Notes: a model not told the origin generated them from the sequence alone. 64,000 nucleotides of DNA from Betaproteobacteria bacterium HGW-Betaproteobacteria-16 (GCA_002840835.1 PHCQ01000010.1:50567-114566), one strand, 5' to 3'. Counted from the stretch's first letter, positions 28,550 through 37,482 are shown. Numbers and translations are program-made.

Positions 28550-29374
28550 ATGTCTGCCGCCATTGCCCCTGTTTCGCCCAGCGCCTTATCCGTTGAGCCC
28601 AACCCCACCGCCCGCCGCCCGGCGTTGGCGCCAGGTGGGTTGCCTGCGGCCGTGGCGGCGGCGCTGTGGCGGGGTGATCAGCTGGGTAGCCCGGTGTCTG
28701 CCGTGTGGCCCAGTGGCTTTGCCGGGCTGGATGCCCATTTGCCCGGTGGCGGCTGGCCCGGTCACGCGGTGACCGAAATCCTGAGTGCCTTCAGCGGCAC
28801 GCTGGAATGGCGCCTGCTGGGGCCGCTGCTGCGGCAGGTGTGTGCGGCCGGGCGCAGTGTGGTGGTGGTGGGGCCGCCCCGGCAGCCGCATCTGCCGGGC
28901 TTGCGGTCTGAGGGCATTTCCGAGCGCCACCTGGTCTGGGTGCAGGCCGACACCGCGCCGGAGCGCCTGTGGGCGACTGAACAACTCATCAAGGCCAACG
29001 CCTGCGGCGCCTTGATCGCCTGGTTGCCCCAGGCGCGGCAGGAGCAGGTGCGCCGCCTTCAGGTGCTGGCGTCCGGGTGCGAGGGGCCGGTGTTCCTGTG
29101 CCGGCCTGCGTCTGCGGTGCAGGTGTCGTCGGCTGCGCCGCTTCGGCTGCTGGCACAGGTGGGGCTGGACTGGGAACTGCACATCGATGTCATCAAGCGC
29201 AAGGGGCCACCCCTGTTGCAGACCCTGCGCCTGCCGTCCGTGCCCGGCGGGCTGGCGGCCGTGCTCACGCCCCGCTTGCGCCAGCCCAGCGCCTTGATCG
29301 TTCCCAGAGAGACCGACGATGTTGTGGTCAGCCCTGCTGCTCCCCAGCGCCGACGACACAGCATCTTCCACTGA
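28550..29374 (+). CDS. imuA: translesion synthesis-associated protein ImuA
   Basis: 274-residue RecA-like/SulA-related protein of the mutagenesis cassette. ImuA text: AVWPSGFAGLDAHLPGGGWPGHAVTEIL (here as GFAGLDAHLPGGGWPGHAVT), GRSVVVVGPPRQPHLPGL and GLDWELHIDVIKRKGPPL. No intact Walker A is seen, as expected for ImuA. The ATG at 28550 lies 10 bases after the LexA box; the frame upstream of it crosses the operator and is rejected. The start lacks a clear Shine-Dalgarno. Its 3' end overlaps imuB by 56 bases. Confidence 0.9.
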   Translation: MSAAIAPVSPSALSVEPNPTARRPALAPGGLPAAVAAALWRGDQLGSPVSAVWPSGFAGLDAHLPGGGWPGHAVTEILSAFSGTLEWRLLGPLLRQVCAAGRSVVVVGPPRQPHLPGLRSEGISERHLVWVQADTAPERLWATEQLIKANACGALIAWLPQARQEQVRRLQVLASGCEGPVFLCRPASAVQVSSAAPLRLLAQVGLDWELHIDVIKRKGPPLLQTLRLPSVPGGLAAVLTPRLRQPSALIVPRETDDVVVSPAAPQRRRHSIFH

Positions 29375-30623
29375 CGCGGCGCTGCGTGCGCTGGCCACCT
29401 GGGCGTTGCAATTCACGCCCCGCGTGGCCGTCGCCGACGGTGCCGTGCTCATGGAGGTGGAAGGCAGCGTGCGCCTGTTCGGTGGCCGGCGAGCGCTGCG
29501 CGACCGCGTGTGGGGCGAAGGCCGCGAACTGGGGGTGAGCCAGCTGGCCTGGGCGCCCAACAGCCTGGCGGCGCTGGCGCTGGCGCGCGCCGGCATTGAA
29601 AACGGCTTTCGCCAGCCGCTGCCCGTGCTGCTGGATGCGCTGCCCATGGAATGCCTGAGCGCGGTGCGCCCGCACCGGCTCACGCTGGCGCACATCGGTT
29701 GCCGCACCCTGGGCGACGTGCGGCGCTTGCCGCGCGGTGGCATGGCCCGGCGTTTTGACAAGCACCTGCTCGCTGCGCTGGACCAGGCCTACGGGCTGGC
29801 GCCTGAGGTGCACCAGTGGGTGGCGCTGCCCGAACACTTTCATGAACGGCTGGAGTTGATGTTCCGTGTGGACGATGCGCCGGCCCTGTTGTTTGGCGCG
29901 CGCCGCCTGCTGCTGGTCATGAGCGGCTGGCTGGCTGCGCGACACAGCGGTGTCACGGCTTTCACGCTGCACTGGGCACACGACGCCATGCGCTCGAAGA
30001 CCGCTGGCGAAGGCGGCGAGATCACCATCCGAACGGCCGAGCCCACGCGCGACATCGAACACCTGTGCCGCCTGCTGGCCGAGCATCTGGCACAGGTGAA
30101 ACTGCTCGCACTGGTGGGCGACCTGGCGTTGCACGCGCAAGAGGTGCACCGGCTGAAGGAGCGCAGTGCTTCCCTGCTGCCTGACACCGTGCGCCAGAGC
30201 GAAACCCTGCACCTGGTGCTGGAGCGCCTGGCTGCACGCCTGGGGCCGCAGCGGGTGTTGCGCCCGGTGCTGCGCGAGGACCATCGCCAGGAATGGATGT
30301 GCCACTGGCAGCCCGCACCGCAGCCGCTGCCACGCAAGCCCGCTCCCGCGCCTGATTTGCCACAGCCCACGTTTGTATTGCCCGAACCGCTGAAGCTGGC
30401 TGTGCGCGGCAACCGGCCGATCTACCAGGGTGAGCTGCAACTGCTGCTGGGGCCGCAGCGGGTGGAGGGTGGCTGGTGGGACCGCGATGAGGTGGCTGGT
30501 GTCACGCGCAACGTGGTGCGCGACTACTGGGTGGCGCTGTCGAAGCAGGCGGGCGTGTTGTGGGTGTTCCAGACGCGGCTGGATGAATCGCCTGCGTGGT
30601 TTCTGCATGGGCATTTCGCTTGA
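29319..30623 (+). CDS. imuB: ImuB, inactive Y-family polymerase homologue
   Basis: 434-residue Y-family-like protein that acts as the hub of the ImuA-ImuB-DnaE2 mutasome and binds the beta clamp. It keeps the Y-family layout (VAVADGAVLMEVEGSVRLFG where active enzymes have SIDE; HIGCRTLGDVRRLPRGGMAR as the HhH region) but lacks the N-terminal DxD and the SxDE carboxylates, so it should not polymerise. The C-terminal domain VEGGWWDRDEVAGVTRNVVR and LWVFQTRLDESPAWFLHGHF is typical of ImuB. It overlaps imuA by 56 bases and ends 1 base before dnaE2. Confidence 0.92.
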   Translation: MLWSALLLPSADDTASSTDAALRALATWALQFTPRVAVADGAVLMEVEGSVRLFGGRRALRDRVWGEGRELGVSQLAWAPNSLAALALARAGIENGFRQPLPVLLDALPMECLSAVRPHRLTLAHIGCRTLGDVRRLPRGGMARRFDKHLLAALDQAYGLAPEVHQWVALPEHFHERLELMFRVDDAPALLFGARRLLLVMSGWLAARHSGVTAFTLHWAHDAMRSKTAGEGGEITIRTAEPTRDIEHLCRLLAEHLAQVKLLALVGDLALHAQEVHRLKERSASLLPDTVRQSETLHLVLERLAARLGPQRVLRPVLREDHRQEWMCHWQPAPQPLPRKPAPAPDLPQPTFVLPEPLKLAVRGNRPIYQGELQLLLGPQRVEGGWWDRDEVAGVTRNVVRDYWVALSKQAGVLWVFQTRLDESPAWFLHGHFA

Positions 30624-30624
30624 C

Positions 30625-33600
30625 ATGAAGAACACCCCCCGCGTCGCCGCCACCCTTCCCAACTACGCCGAGCTTCGCTGCGTCTCCAACTTCAGCTTCC
30701 TGTGCGGCGCAAGCAAACCCGAAGAGCTGGTGCAACGCGCCCAGGCCCTGGGCTACAGCGCCCTGGCCCTGGTCGACGAGTGCTCCGTGGCCGGCATGGT
30801 GCGCGCCCACGTGGCCGCCAAAAAGCAGGGACTGAAGCTGCTGGTGGGCAGCCAGTTCCAGGTGCAGTGCGACACACCATTCACCCTGATCGTGCTGGCC
30901 ACCAACCTCAATGGCTACGGCAACCTCTGCGAGTTCATCACCGGTCTGCGCCGCACGGCACCCAAGGGCACGTACCGGCTGGGGCTGGACGGCATCGACG
31001 CCGGTGCGCTGAACGATTGCCTGGCCATTGGCGTGCCTGACCGCGGTTGCGACCAGGTGCAGATGGACGCCATGGCGCGCTGGCTGTTGCAGCATTTCCT
31101 GGGCCGCTGCTGGCTGGGGGTGGAGCAGTTGCGCCGGCTCGACGACGAGATGCTGTTGCACAAGCTGCGCCAGAGCAGCGCGCTCACCGCCGTGCCGCTG
31201 GTGGCCGTGGGCGATGTGCGCATGCACCTGCGATCGCGCAAGCCCTTGCACGACGTGCTCACCGCCACGCGCATCGGCCAGCCGCTCACCGCCTGCGGTT
31301 TCGCGCTGGCGCAAAACGCCGAGCAGCACCTGCGCTTGCGATCGGCACTGGCCCAGCGCTACCCGGCCGAGCTGCTGAGCGAAACCTTGCACGTGGCCGA
31401 GCGCTGCAGCTTCTCGCTGGATGAGTTGCGCTACCAGTACCCCAGTGAAGTGGTGCCGCCCGATGAAACGCCGACCAGCTACCTGCGTCGCCTGACCGAA
31501 GAAGGTGCGCGGCGAAGATGGTCTGCGGGTGCATCCGTGAAGGTACGGCAACAGATGGAGCACGAGCTGGCGCTGATCGCCGAGCTTCGCTACGAACACT
31601 ACTTCCTCACTGTGTACGACATCGTTGCCTTTGCGCGCTCGCAGAACATCCTGTGCCAGGGCCGCGGTTCGGCCGCCAACAGCGTGGTCTGCTACTGCCT
31701 GGGCATCACCGAAGTGGACCCGGCGCGCGCTTCGGTGCTGTTCGAGCGCTTCATCTCCAAAGAGCGCAACGAGCCACCCGACATCGACGTGGACTTCGAA
31801 CACGAACGGCGTGAAGAAGTCATCCAGTACCTGTACCGCAAATACGGGCGCGAGCGTGCCGCACTCACCGCCACCGTCATCTGCTATCGCCCGCGCAGCG
31901 CCCTGCGTGACGTGGGCAAGGCGCTGGGGTTTGCTGAAGCCGTGCTCGATGCGCTGGGCAGTGGCCACCGCTGGTGGGACGTGGATGGCCTGGCGCCCGA
32001 GCGCATCCGCGAAGCCGGGCTCGACCCCGACAGCCTGGCCGTGCGCCAGCTGGTCACACTCACTGGCCAGCTCATGGGGTTTCCGCGCCACCTCTCGCAG
32101 CACACCGGTGGCTTTGTGCTCACGCGCGGCCCGCTTTCGCGCCTGGTACCCATCGAAAACGCCACCATGGCCGACCGCACCGTCATCGAATGGGACAAGG
32201 ACGACCTCGACGCCATGGGCCTGCTGAAAGTGGACGTGCTGGCGCTGGGCATGCTCACCGCGATCCGCAAATCGCTCGACTTCATCAGCCAGCGCAAAGG
32301 CTTTGCATTCCGCCTGCAGGACATCCCCGACAAGGACGAAGCCACCTACGACATGATCTGCGCCGCCGACACCGTGGGCGTGTTCCAGATCGAGAGCCGC
32401 GCGCAGATGAGCATGCTGCCGCGCCTGCGCCCGCGCGAGTTCTACGACCTGGTGATCGAAGTGGCACTGGTGCGGCCCGGTCCCATCCAGGGCGGCGCGG
32501 TGCACCCTTACCTGAACCGCCGGCAAGGCAAGGAACCCAAGGACTATCCCAAGGGCCTGGAGGCCGCATTGGAGCGCACGCTGGGTGTGCCCGTGTTCCA
32601 GGAACAGTGCATGCAGATCGCCATCATCGCGGCCGGCTTCACGCCCGGCGAAGCCGACGGCCTGCGTCGAGCCATGGGCGCCTGGAAGCGCACGGGCGGC
32701 CTGGGCCAATACGAACACCGCCTGATCGACGGCATGACCGAGCGCGGCTACGAACTGGACTTCGCCAAGCGCGTGGTGGAACAGGTGAAAGGCTTTTCCA
32801 GCTACGGCTTCCCCGAAAGCCATGCGGTCAGTTTCGCGCTGCTGGTCTACGACAGCAGCTGGATCAAGCGCCACCACCCGGCCGAGTTTTTGGCCGGCCT
32901 GCTCAACAGCCAGCCGCTGGGCTTCTATTCACCCAGCCAGCTCGTGCAGGACGCGAAACGCCATGGCGTGGAAGTGCGACCGGTCGATGTGACGGTGAGC
33001 GACTGGGACTGCACGCTGGAAGAGCAGGGCGTTCACGCCCTCTCCCGTCAGCGGGAGTGGGTTGGGGTGAGGGCTGCCTCCGAGCCCACCATGCCCGCTG
33101 TGCGCCTCGGTCTGCGCCTGGTCAGTGGCCTGTCGAAAGACATTGCGAAACGCATCGTCGCCGCGCGCGCAAGCCGTGCATTCAAGGATTCAGAAGACCT
33201 CGCCCACCGCGCCACATTGGACCAACAAACCATGCAACAGCTCGCCGCCGCCGACGCACTGATGAGCCTGAGCGGCCACCGCCGCCAGCAGGTGTGGGAC
33301 GCCGCCGCGCTCAAGGCCCCACCCGCGCTGCTCAAGGAAGCGCCGGTGGACGAAGCCTCACTGACCCTGCCTGAAGCCCCCGAAGGCGAAGCCATCGTGT
33401 GGGACTACGCCAGCCTGGGCCTCACCCTGCGCCGCCACCCACTGGCCCTGCTGCGCGAGCGCCTGCAGGCCCGCCGTTTCATGACCGCCGAAACCCTGAA
33501 CACGCTGCCCAACGGCAAGCTGGTGCGCGCCTGCGGCATTGTCACCGGCCGCCAGCAACCCGAAACGTCCAAAGGCGTGGTGTTCGTGACGCTGGAAGAC

Positions 33601-33798
33601 GAAACCGGCGTGGTGCAGGTCATCGTCTGGAAGGCCCTGCGCGACCGCCAGCGCACCGAACTCATCCGCTCCAGGCTGCTGGCGGTGCGCGGCGTGTGGC
33701 AGCGCGAAGGCGAGGTCTGCAACCTCATCGCCGGCCACCTGGAAGACCTCACGCCGCTGCTGGGACGACTGGCGACGGAGAGTCGGGATTTTCATTGA
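30625..33798 (+). CDS. dnaE2: error-prone DNA polymerase III alpha subunit DnaE2 (ImuC)
   Basis: 1057-residue C-family polymerase for SOS mutagenesis. N-terminal PHP domain (YAELRCVSNFSFLCGASKPE), palm aspartates in PPDIDVDFEHERREEVI (about residues 388-404), NILCQGRGSAANSVVCYCLG, VRPGPIQGGAVHPYLNRRQG, and a C-terminal OB fold (RACGIVTGRQQPETSKGVVF). The ATG at 30625 follows the imuB stop by 1 base; an ATG 18 bases earlier is possible. An in-frame palindromic repeat (33036-33076) adds about 15-20 residues near position 805-820 compared with the usual DnaE2 run from SDWDCTLE to AVRLGLR. Regulated with imuAB by LexA. Confidence 0.94.
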   Translation: MKNTPRVAATLPNYAELRCVSNFSFLCGASKPEELVQRAQALGYSALALVDECSVAGMVRAHVAAKKQGLKLLVGSQFQVQCDTPFTLIVLATNLNGYGNLCEFITGLRRTAPKGTYRLGLDGIDAGALNDCLAIGVPDRGCDQVQMDAMARWLLQHFLGRCWLGVEQLRRLDDEMLLHKLRQSSALTAVPLVAVGDVRMHLRSRKPLHDVLTATRIGQPLTACGFALAQNAEQHLRLRSALAQRYPAELLSETLHVAERCSFSLDELRYQYPSEVVPPDETPTSYLRRLTEEGARRRWSAGASVKVRQQMEHELALIAELRYEHYFLTVYDIVAFARSQNILCQGRGSAANSVVCYCLGITEVDPARASVLFERFISKERNEPPDIDVDFEHERREEVIQYLYRKYGRERAALTATVICYRPRSALRDVGKALGFAEAVLDALGSGHRWWDVDGLAPERIREAGLDPDSLAVRQLVTLTGQLMGFPRHLSQHTGGFVLTRGPLSRLVPIENATMADRTVIEWDKDDLDAMGLLKVDVLALGMLTAIRKSLDFISQRKGFAFRLQDIPDKDEATYDMICAADTVGVFQIESRAQMSMLPRLRPREFYDLVIEVALVRPGPIQGGAVHPYLNRRQGKEPKDYPKGLEAALERTLGVPVFQEQCMQIAIIAAGFTPGEADGLRRAMGAWKRTGGLGQYEHRLIDGMTERGYELDFAKRVVEQVKGFSSYGFPESHAVSFALLVYDSSWIKRHHPAEFLAGLLNSQPLGFYSPSQLVQDAKRHGVEVRPVDVTVSDWDCTLEEQGVHALSRQREWVGVRAASEPTMPAVRLGLRLVSGLSKDIAKRIVAARASRAFKDSEDLAHRATLDQQTMQQLAAADALMSLSGHRRQQVWDAAALKAPPALLKEAPVDEASLTLPEAPEGEAIVWDYASLGLTLRRHPLALLRERLQARRFMTAETLNTLPNGKLVRACGIVTGRQQPETSKGVVFVTLEDETGVVQVIVWKALRDRQRTELIRSRLLAVRGVWQREGEVCNLIAGHLEDLTPLLGRLATESRDFH
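33036..33076. repeat. palindromic repeat inserted in frame within dnaE2
   Basis: CCCTCTCCCGTCAGCGGGAG followed by a TGGGTTGGGGTGAGGGC-like half; CCCTCTCCC and its GGG-rich partner arms pair. I recognise this as a common intergenic repeat in beta/gammaproteobacteria. Here it is translated (ALSRQREWVGVRAA) without breaking the frame. Confidence 0.7.
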
Positions 33799-33878
33799 CT
33801 CCGGCTGTGCTCAGGCCGACGTGTGAGAGACTGCAACGCAGACAGCAAGCATTGCCTACTCAAAAGATCCCACATCCG

Positions 33879-34307
33879 ATGTCCGATTGGAAACACCAGC
33901 AAATGATCAAGGCGTCGGCCTGGCCCCTGGGCGCCGAGCTGCTTGCGCCCGATGCCGATTTCACGGCCCGTCTTGAAGGCGGGCTGGTGCCCTTGCACTG
34001 GGCCTGCCGGGAAGGCAAGGCCGGGGTGGTGAAGTTCATGATCGAGCACGGGGCGAACGTGCACGACCTGACCGACGATGGCAAAAGCATGCTGGAGCTG
34101 GCGATCCCGTCGAAGAGCTTTCAGACGGTCATGCTGCTGATCGACCGGCTCAAGGCCACTGGCGCTCCCGCGCCCAATGAAGCGCTGAAAAAACGGTTGA
34201 ACAATGCATTCAGCGATGGCCACCCAGACGCCAGGAACCGCTTGCAGCAGACGCTGCGGGACTGGGAGCGCATTGCGAAAGCGGCTCCTTCACCCAAAAA
34301 ATCCTGA
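33879..34307 (+). CDS. ankyrin-repeat-like protein
   Basis: 142-residue protein starting MSDWKHQQMIKASAWPLGAE. One and a half ankyrin repeats are visible: VPLHWACREGKAGVVKFMIE-HGANVHDL and KSMLELAIPSKSFQTVMLLI. The C-terminus is helical and basic (ALKKRLNNAFSDGHPDARNR). No export signal. No good Shine-Dalgarno before 33879. It follows dnaE2 by 80 bases and may be transcribed from the same promoter by read-through, but there is no functional reason to tie it to the mutasome. Confidence 0.7.
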   Translation: MSDWKHQQMIKASAWPLGAELLAPDADFTARLEGGLVPLHWACREGKAGVVKFMIEHGANVHDLTDDGKSMLELAIPSKSFQTVMLLIDRLKATGAPAPNEALKKRLNNAFSDGHPDARNRLQQTLRDWERIAKAAPSPKKS

Positions 34308-34359
34308 CAGGCGACCGGCCCTGGCTTGAAAGCCTGCCTGCGGCTCCGTACCATGCACT

Positions 34360-34521
34360 GAGAGGCTAAGAGTCTTTCGCTCGTGCCCGCTCACCACGCC
34401 TAAACGCACCCACTCTGCGTTGCAAATGCGCGCCATAGCCCGAGCTATGGCTGTGCTTTGCGCCTTGATTGGGCACGTCTGGGCGCGTTGCTCGGACACG
34501 CTCGAAAAACTCTCAGCCTCT
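34360..34521. repeat. 162-bp structured palindromic repeat, copy 2
   Basis: Outer arms GAGAGGCTAAGAGTCTTTCG and its near-complement CGAAAAACTCTCAGCCTCTG (three mismatches). The core, 34415-34467, is the same length (53 bases) as the core of the 3537-3696 element and identical at 42 positions. The stem is CCATAGC-CCGA-GCTATGG, where copy 1 has CGATAGC/GCTATCG: the paired change keeps the hairpin. The outer arms differ completely between copies. Confidence 0.75.
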
Positions 34522-34542
34522 GACCCCACGCAGGAGAGTCCC

Positions 34543-34824
34543 ATGTGCCGCAACATCAAGACGCTGTTCAACTTCGAGCCACCCGCCAGCGAGCTGGAGA
34601 TCCGCGATGCTTCGTTGCAGTTCGTGCGCAAGCTCAGTGGGTTCAGCGTGCCCTCGAAGGCGAATGAAGAAGCCTTCGAGCGTGCGGTGGCTGAGGTGGC
34701 CGATTCGGCGCGGCGGCTCATCCGTTCCATGGTGACGAGCGCCGAGCCGAAGAACCGCGAGGTGGAGGCGGTCAAGGCGCGTGAGCGGTCGGCCCGCCGG
34801 TTCGAGGACGACGCCCGTCGCTAG
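34543..34824 (+). CDS. DUF2277-family protein
   Basis: 93-residue protein starting MCRNIKTLFNFEPPASELEI, the hallmark N-terminus of DUF2277, followed by ASLQFVRKLSGFSVPSKANE and FERAVAEVADSARRLIRSMV. Function unknown; the family is small, helical and cytoplasmic. CAGGAGAG lies 7 bases before the ATG. The preceding repeat (34360-34521) ends 21 bases upstream, so the promoter must lie within or before the repeat. Confidence 0.88.
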   Translation: MCRNIKTLFNFEPPASELEIRDASLQFVRKLSGFSVPSKANEEAFERAVAEVADSARRLIRSMVTSAEPKNREVEAVKARERSARRFEDDARR

Positions 34825-34838
34825 GAGGCTGCGCGGCG

Positions 34839-36080
34839 TCAGCTTTGCGCTTCCGCCTCCGGCCACAGGCGTGGAAAGTAAAAGCGCAGCGCGTGCTGTG
34901 GCACGCCCAGGCGCAGTTTGCCGTGGGGTGAATCTGTTTCCAGCAGGCCGCGCTTGAGCAACGCACTCACTTGCGCCGTGGCCAGGCGCTCGCCCAGGCC
35001 GAGAAGCGCTTTGAAGTCGACGCGCTCCAGTTCACCCTGGGTGGCGAAGAGGTAGTGAAGGGCGCGCAGCGCCTCGCTGCGCACGCCTTGTTTGACCACC
35101 TGTTCTTCATAAACCAGGCAGGCCGCCATGCGGTCTTTCATGGTGGCCAGTGCGAGCGTGTCGGCCATGAAGCCCACCTGGTCCAGGCACACGTCCAACA
35201 CGTAGGCGATCCATTGCTCCAGGCCGCGCTCGGTCAGGTTGCCACGTCCATCCAGATCGCCGGCGCGCGGCTCGTCGGCCGCAGCAAGCCGGACGTAGTA
35301 GGTTTCCTGGCTTCGTGCAAACCCGCGAAGCGGCGACCACAGGCCGTTGCTCAGGCCCAGATGACCCAGCACCAGATGGCTGTGCAGCCGGGCCACACGG
35401 CCGTTACCATCGCGAAACGGGTGAATCCACGCCAGGCGCTGGTGGGCAGCCGCCATGGCCACCACCTGCATTTCACCGCGCCGCACCTGTCCATACACCT
35501 GTGCCCAGCGGTTCAGGAAAACGGGCAGGTGTTCGGCGGCGGGCGCGGCGTGGCGGCCCACGCTCACCTGCTGTGTGCGCAGTGCGCCGGGTTCCAGCCA
35601 TTCGGGTGCGGCCCCGGGCGGGAGTTCGCTGGAGGGAATGGCCAGATCTGCCTGCGGCAGGCGCGCAAACAAGTCCTGGTGAATGTCTTGCACTGTCTGG
35701 GCCGACCACACGCGGGCCGTGTCCCACTGGGGCCAGAGGGTTTCGAGCTGCTGTTCGGTGGCCATGTGGGCCAAGGCCAGACGCTGTCTGCGGGCCTTGT
35801 CGGCGTCTTGTGCGTAGTCGTTCTGCAGAGCCTGCTCTATCTCCAGCGGCAAGGTGTGCTGGCCTTCGATCTTGTTGGAGTAGTACGAGTTCATGGCCCG
35901 CAACAGACGCCGCAAACCGCCCAGCGCACCGGGTTGGCATTGACCAGACAGCCGGTCGGCCTTGCGGATCAGGTCATTGGCCTGCTCCAGCAGTGGCCCA
36001 AGGCGGTGTTCGCCAGGCAGCAGTGGTTCCATCTGCGATGGATGATCATAGAGCGGAAATTTTTGCGACTTTGAAATCAT
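34839..36080 (-). CDS. Fic-family protein (probable AMPylator) with C-terminal winged helix
   Basis: 413-residue Fic protein. The catalytic motif HPFRDGNGRVAR is intact at 220-231 (catalytic His220). The N-terminal SNKIEG at 68-73 fits the inhibitory motif [S/T]xxxE[G/N] of class II Fic proteins, so it should be self-inhibited by Glu72. Residues about 330-413 look like a winged helix (VDFKALLGLGERLATAQVSA; LLKRGLLETDSPHGKLRLGV). Such Fic-wHTH proteins can bind DNA. A perfect palindrome sits 2 bases upstream of its start codon. The target of AMPylation is unknown; no antitoxin gene is next to it. Confidence 0.9.
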   Translation of the reverse strand: MISKSQKFPLYDHPSQMEPLLPGEHRLGPLLEQANDLIRKADRLSGQCQPGALGGLRRLLRAMNSYYSNKIEGQHTLPLEIEQALQNDYAQDADKARRQRLALAHMATEQQLETLWPQWDTARVWSAQTVQDIHQDLFARLPQADLAIPSSELPPGAAPEWLEPGALRTQQVSVGRHAAPAAEHLPVFLNRWAQVYGQVRRGEMQVVAMAAAHQRLAWIHPFRDGNGRVARLHSHLVLGHLGLSNGLWSPLRGFARSQETYYVRLAAADEPRAGDLDGRGNLTERGLEQWIAYVLDVCLDQVGFMADTLALATMKDRMAACLVYEEQVVKQGVRSEALRALHYLFATQGELERVDFKALLGLGERLATAQVSALLKRGLLETDSPHGKLRLGVPQHALRFYFPRLWPEAEAQS

Positions 36081-36082
36081 GG

Positions 36083-36099
36083 TTAAGTCTATGACTTAA
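36083..36099. promoter_or_regulatory. palindromic operator candidate at the fic start
   Basis: TTAAGTC-TAT-GACTTAA, a perfect 7-bp-arm palindrome in an AT-rich patch immediately upstream of the fic ATG. It would overlap the ribosome-binding site or promoter. Confidence 0.55.
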
Positions 36100-36192
36100 T
36101 TAAATTATTTCAAATTCATGCGATTCTGTATGCGACTTTTTCTGCGTCCAGAATCATGTTCCACCAATCTGCAATTCCTGGCACTGGGCGAC

Positions 36193-36660
36193 TTACCCGC
36201 CCAGCATGTCCTTTGTGATCAGGCGCCAGTGCTCGGCGCTGACGGGCGTGATCGACAGCCGACTGCCGCGCTGCAGCACCACCATGTATGCCAGCGCGGG
36301 TGTTGCGCGCATTTCAGCCAGGCTGAGCAACCGGGTTTTCTTTTCTGCTTTCACGTCCCGCAGCAGCCAGCGGGGCTTGTCGGGGGTGGACTTGGGGTCG
36401 AAGTAGGGCGACTTCGGGTCGAATTGGGTGGGATCCGGGTACACAGCAGATGCCACGCGGGCGATGCCGGCGATGCCGGGTTCGGGGCAACTGGAGTGGT
36501 AGAACAGCACGCCGTCGCCCACCTGCATGGCGTCGCGCATGAAGTTGCGGGCCTGGTAGTTGCGCACGCCGGTCCACGGCACGGTGGCCTGCGGGGCGGC
36601 CAGGGCGTCGTCGATGGAGCACTCGTCGGGCTCGGATTTCATCAACCAGTAGGCAGTCAT
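36193..36660 (-). CDS. EVE-domain protein
   Basis: 155-residue single-domain EVE protein (PUA-like fold, related to YTH readers of modified bases). Landmarks: MTAYWLMKSEPDECSIDD at the N-terminus, WTGVRNYQARNFMRDAMQVGD (here up to MQVGD), VLFYHSSCPEPGIAGIARV and PRWLLRDVKAEKKTRLLSLA. EVE proteins of this type bind modified nucleobases or nucleotides; in bacteria the ligand and role are mostly unknown. Divergent from the membrane protein gene at 36739 and next to the Fic gene. Confidence 0.9.
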   Translation of the reverse strand: MTAYWLMKSEPDECSIDDALAAPQATVPWTGVRNYQARNFMRDAMQVGDGVLFYHSSCPEPGIAGIARVASAVYPDPTQFDPKSPYFDPKSTPDKPRWLLRDVKAEKKTRLLSLAEMRATPALAYMVVLQRGSRLSITPVSAEHWRLITKDMLGG

Positions 36661-36738
36661 GGCGGCATCTTAGAACAGGCAGGGTCTGTCCGGCTTCAAC
36701 CGCTATTCATCGTGACCGACTTGGCGTAGGCTGCGCGC

Positions 36739-37482
36739 ATGTTGGCATCGTTGTGGCCCCTGCTGTTGTTCTTCGCCTTGTCCGTGGGGGTGATGGTCGT
36801 GCTGGTGCGCCGCAGTGGCCAGCAGCGCCAGCAGGCTGAGGACAGCATGCGTTCCGCCGCTTCTGCGCAGGGGTGGAGCTTTGATTCGCAGGACAGTGGG
36901 CCCATGGCGGTGATGCGCTGGCAAGGCACCACCGAGGGCACGCGCTGGTCACTGGAGTACCGCCGCAGCCGCAGCACCAGGCGCACGCGGCACGCCCACA
37001 CGCACAGGGCGGTGTGGTGGGCTGACACATTTCGCGGGCCGGCTTCCCCGGTGCTGTTCATTGGTGTGCAAGCGGGGCAGGAGAACCCCTTCATGAAGTT
37101 GGAGGGCAACGAAGGCATGCTGGCCACCATGGCGCAAAAGGCCGCCGGCTTTGCGCTGGACAAGGCGCTGGACGTGCACTTTGGAGAAGAAGCGGGTCGC
37201 CAGGTCGATGCGCGCTTGCTCAAGCCGGTGCAAGCCGCTGGCCTGACAGGCTTCATGGTGATGGCGGTCGATGTGCAGCAGGCAATGTGGATGCTGGGAG
37301 AAGGGGGGCCGAAGTGGCCGGATGCGCTGGCGTCTGAAGCTCCGGGCCAAGGCAACGATCGGCCATGGGTACTGGTGCTGCCGCGACGGGTGCTCCTCGC
37401 CCGCTCGACCCCGATCCACACCGAGGACGACGTGCGATCCATGGTGCGCGAGGGTTTGTCGCTGGTGGCGACGCTTACCTGA
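36739..37482 (+). CDS. membrane-anchored protein, unknown function
   Basis: 247-residue protein with one N-terminal membrane helix (MLASLWPLLLFFALSVGVMV) followed by RRSGQQRQQAEDSMRSAASA. The rest is soluble and presumably cytoplasmic by the positive-inside rule. WSFDSQDSGPMAVMRWQGTT and DTFRGPASPVLFIGVQAGQE are recognisable stretches, but I cannot assign a family. It is followed by a lipoprotein hydrolase gene with a 130-base gap. Confidence 0.7.
   Translation: MLASLWPLLLFFALSVGVMVVLVRRSGQQRQQAEDSMRSAASAQGWSFDSQDSGPMAVMRWQGTTEGTRWSLEYRRSRSTRRTRHAHTHRAVWWADTFRGPASPVLFIGVQAGQENPFMKLEGNEGMLATMAQKAAGFALDKALDVHFGEEAGRQVDARLLKPVQAAGLTGFMVMAVDVQQAMWMLGEGGPKWPDALASEAPGQGNDRPWVLVLPRRVLLARSTPIHTEDDVRSMVREGLSLVATLT

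Noticed and set aside
30502..32877. 791-codon minus-strand frame within dnaE2
   Set aside because: Shadow frame; no domain, and dnaE2 is unambiguous.
34971..36074. Long plus-strand open frame opposite the fic gene
   Set aside because: Antisense shadow of a high-G+C gene; the Fic reading has intact catalytic motifs.
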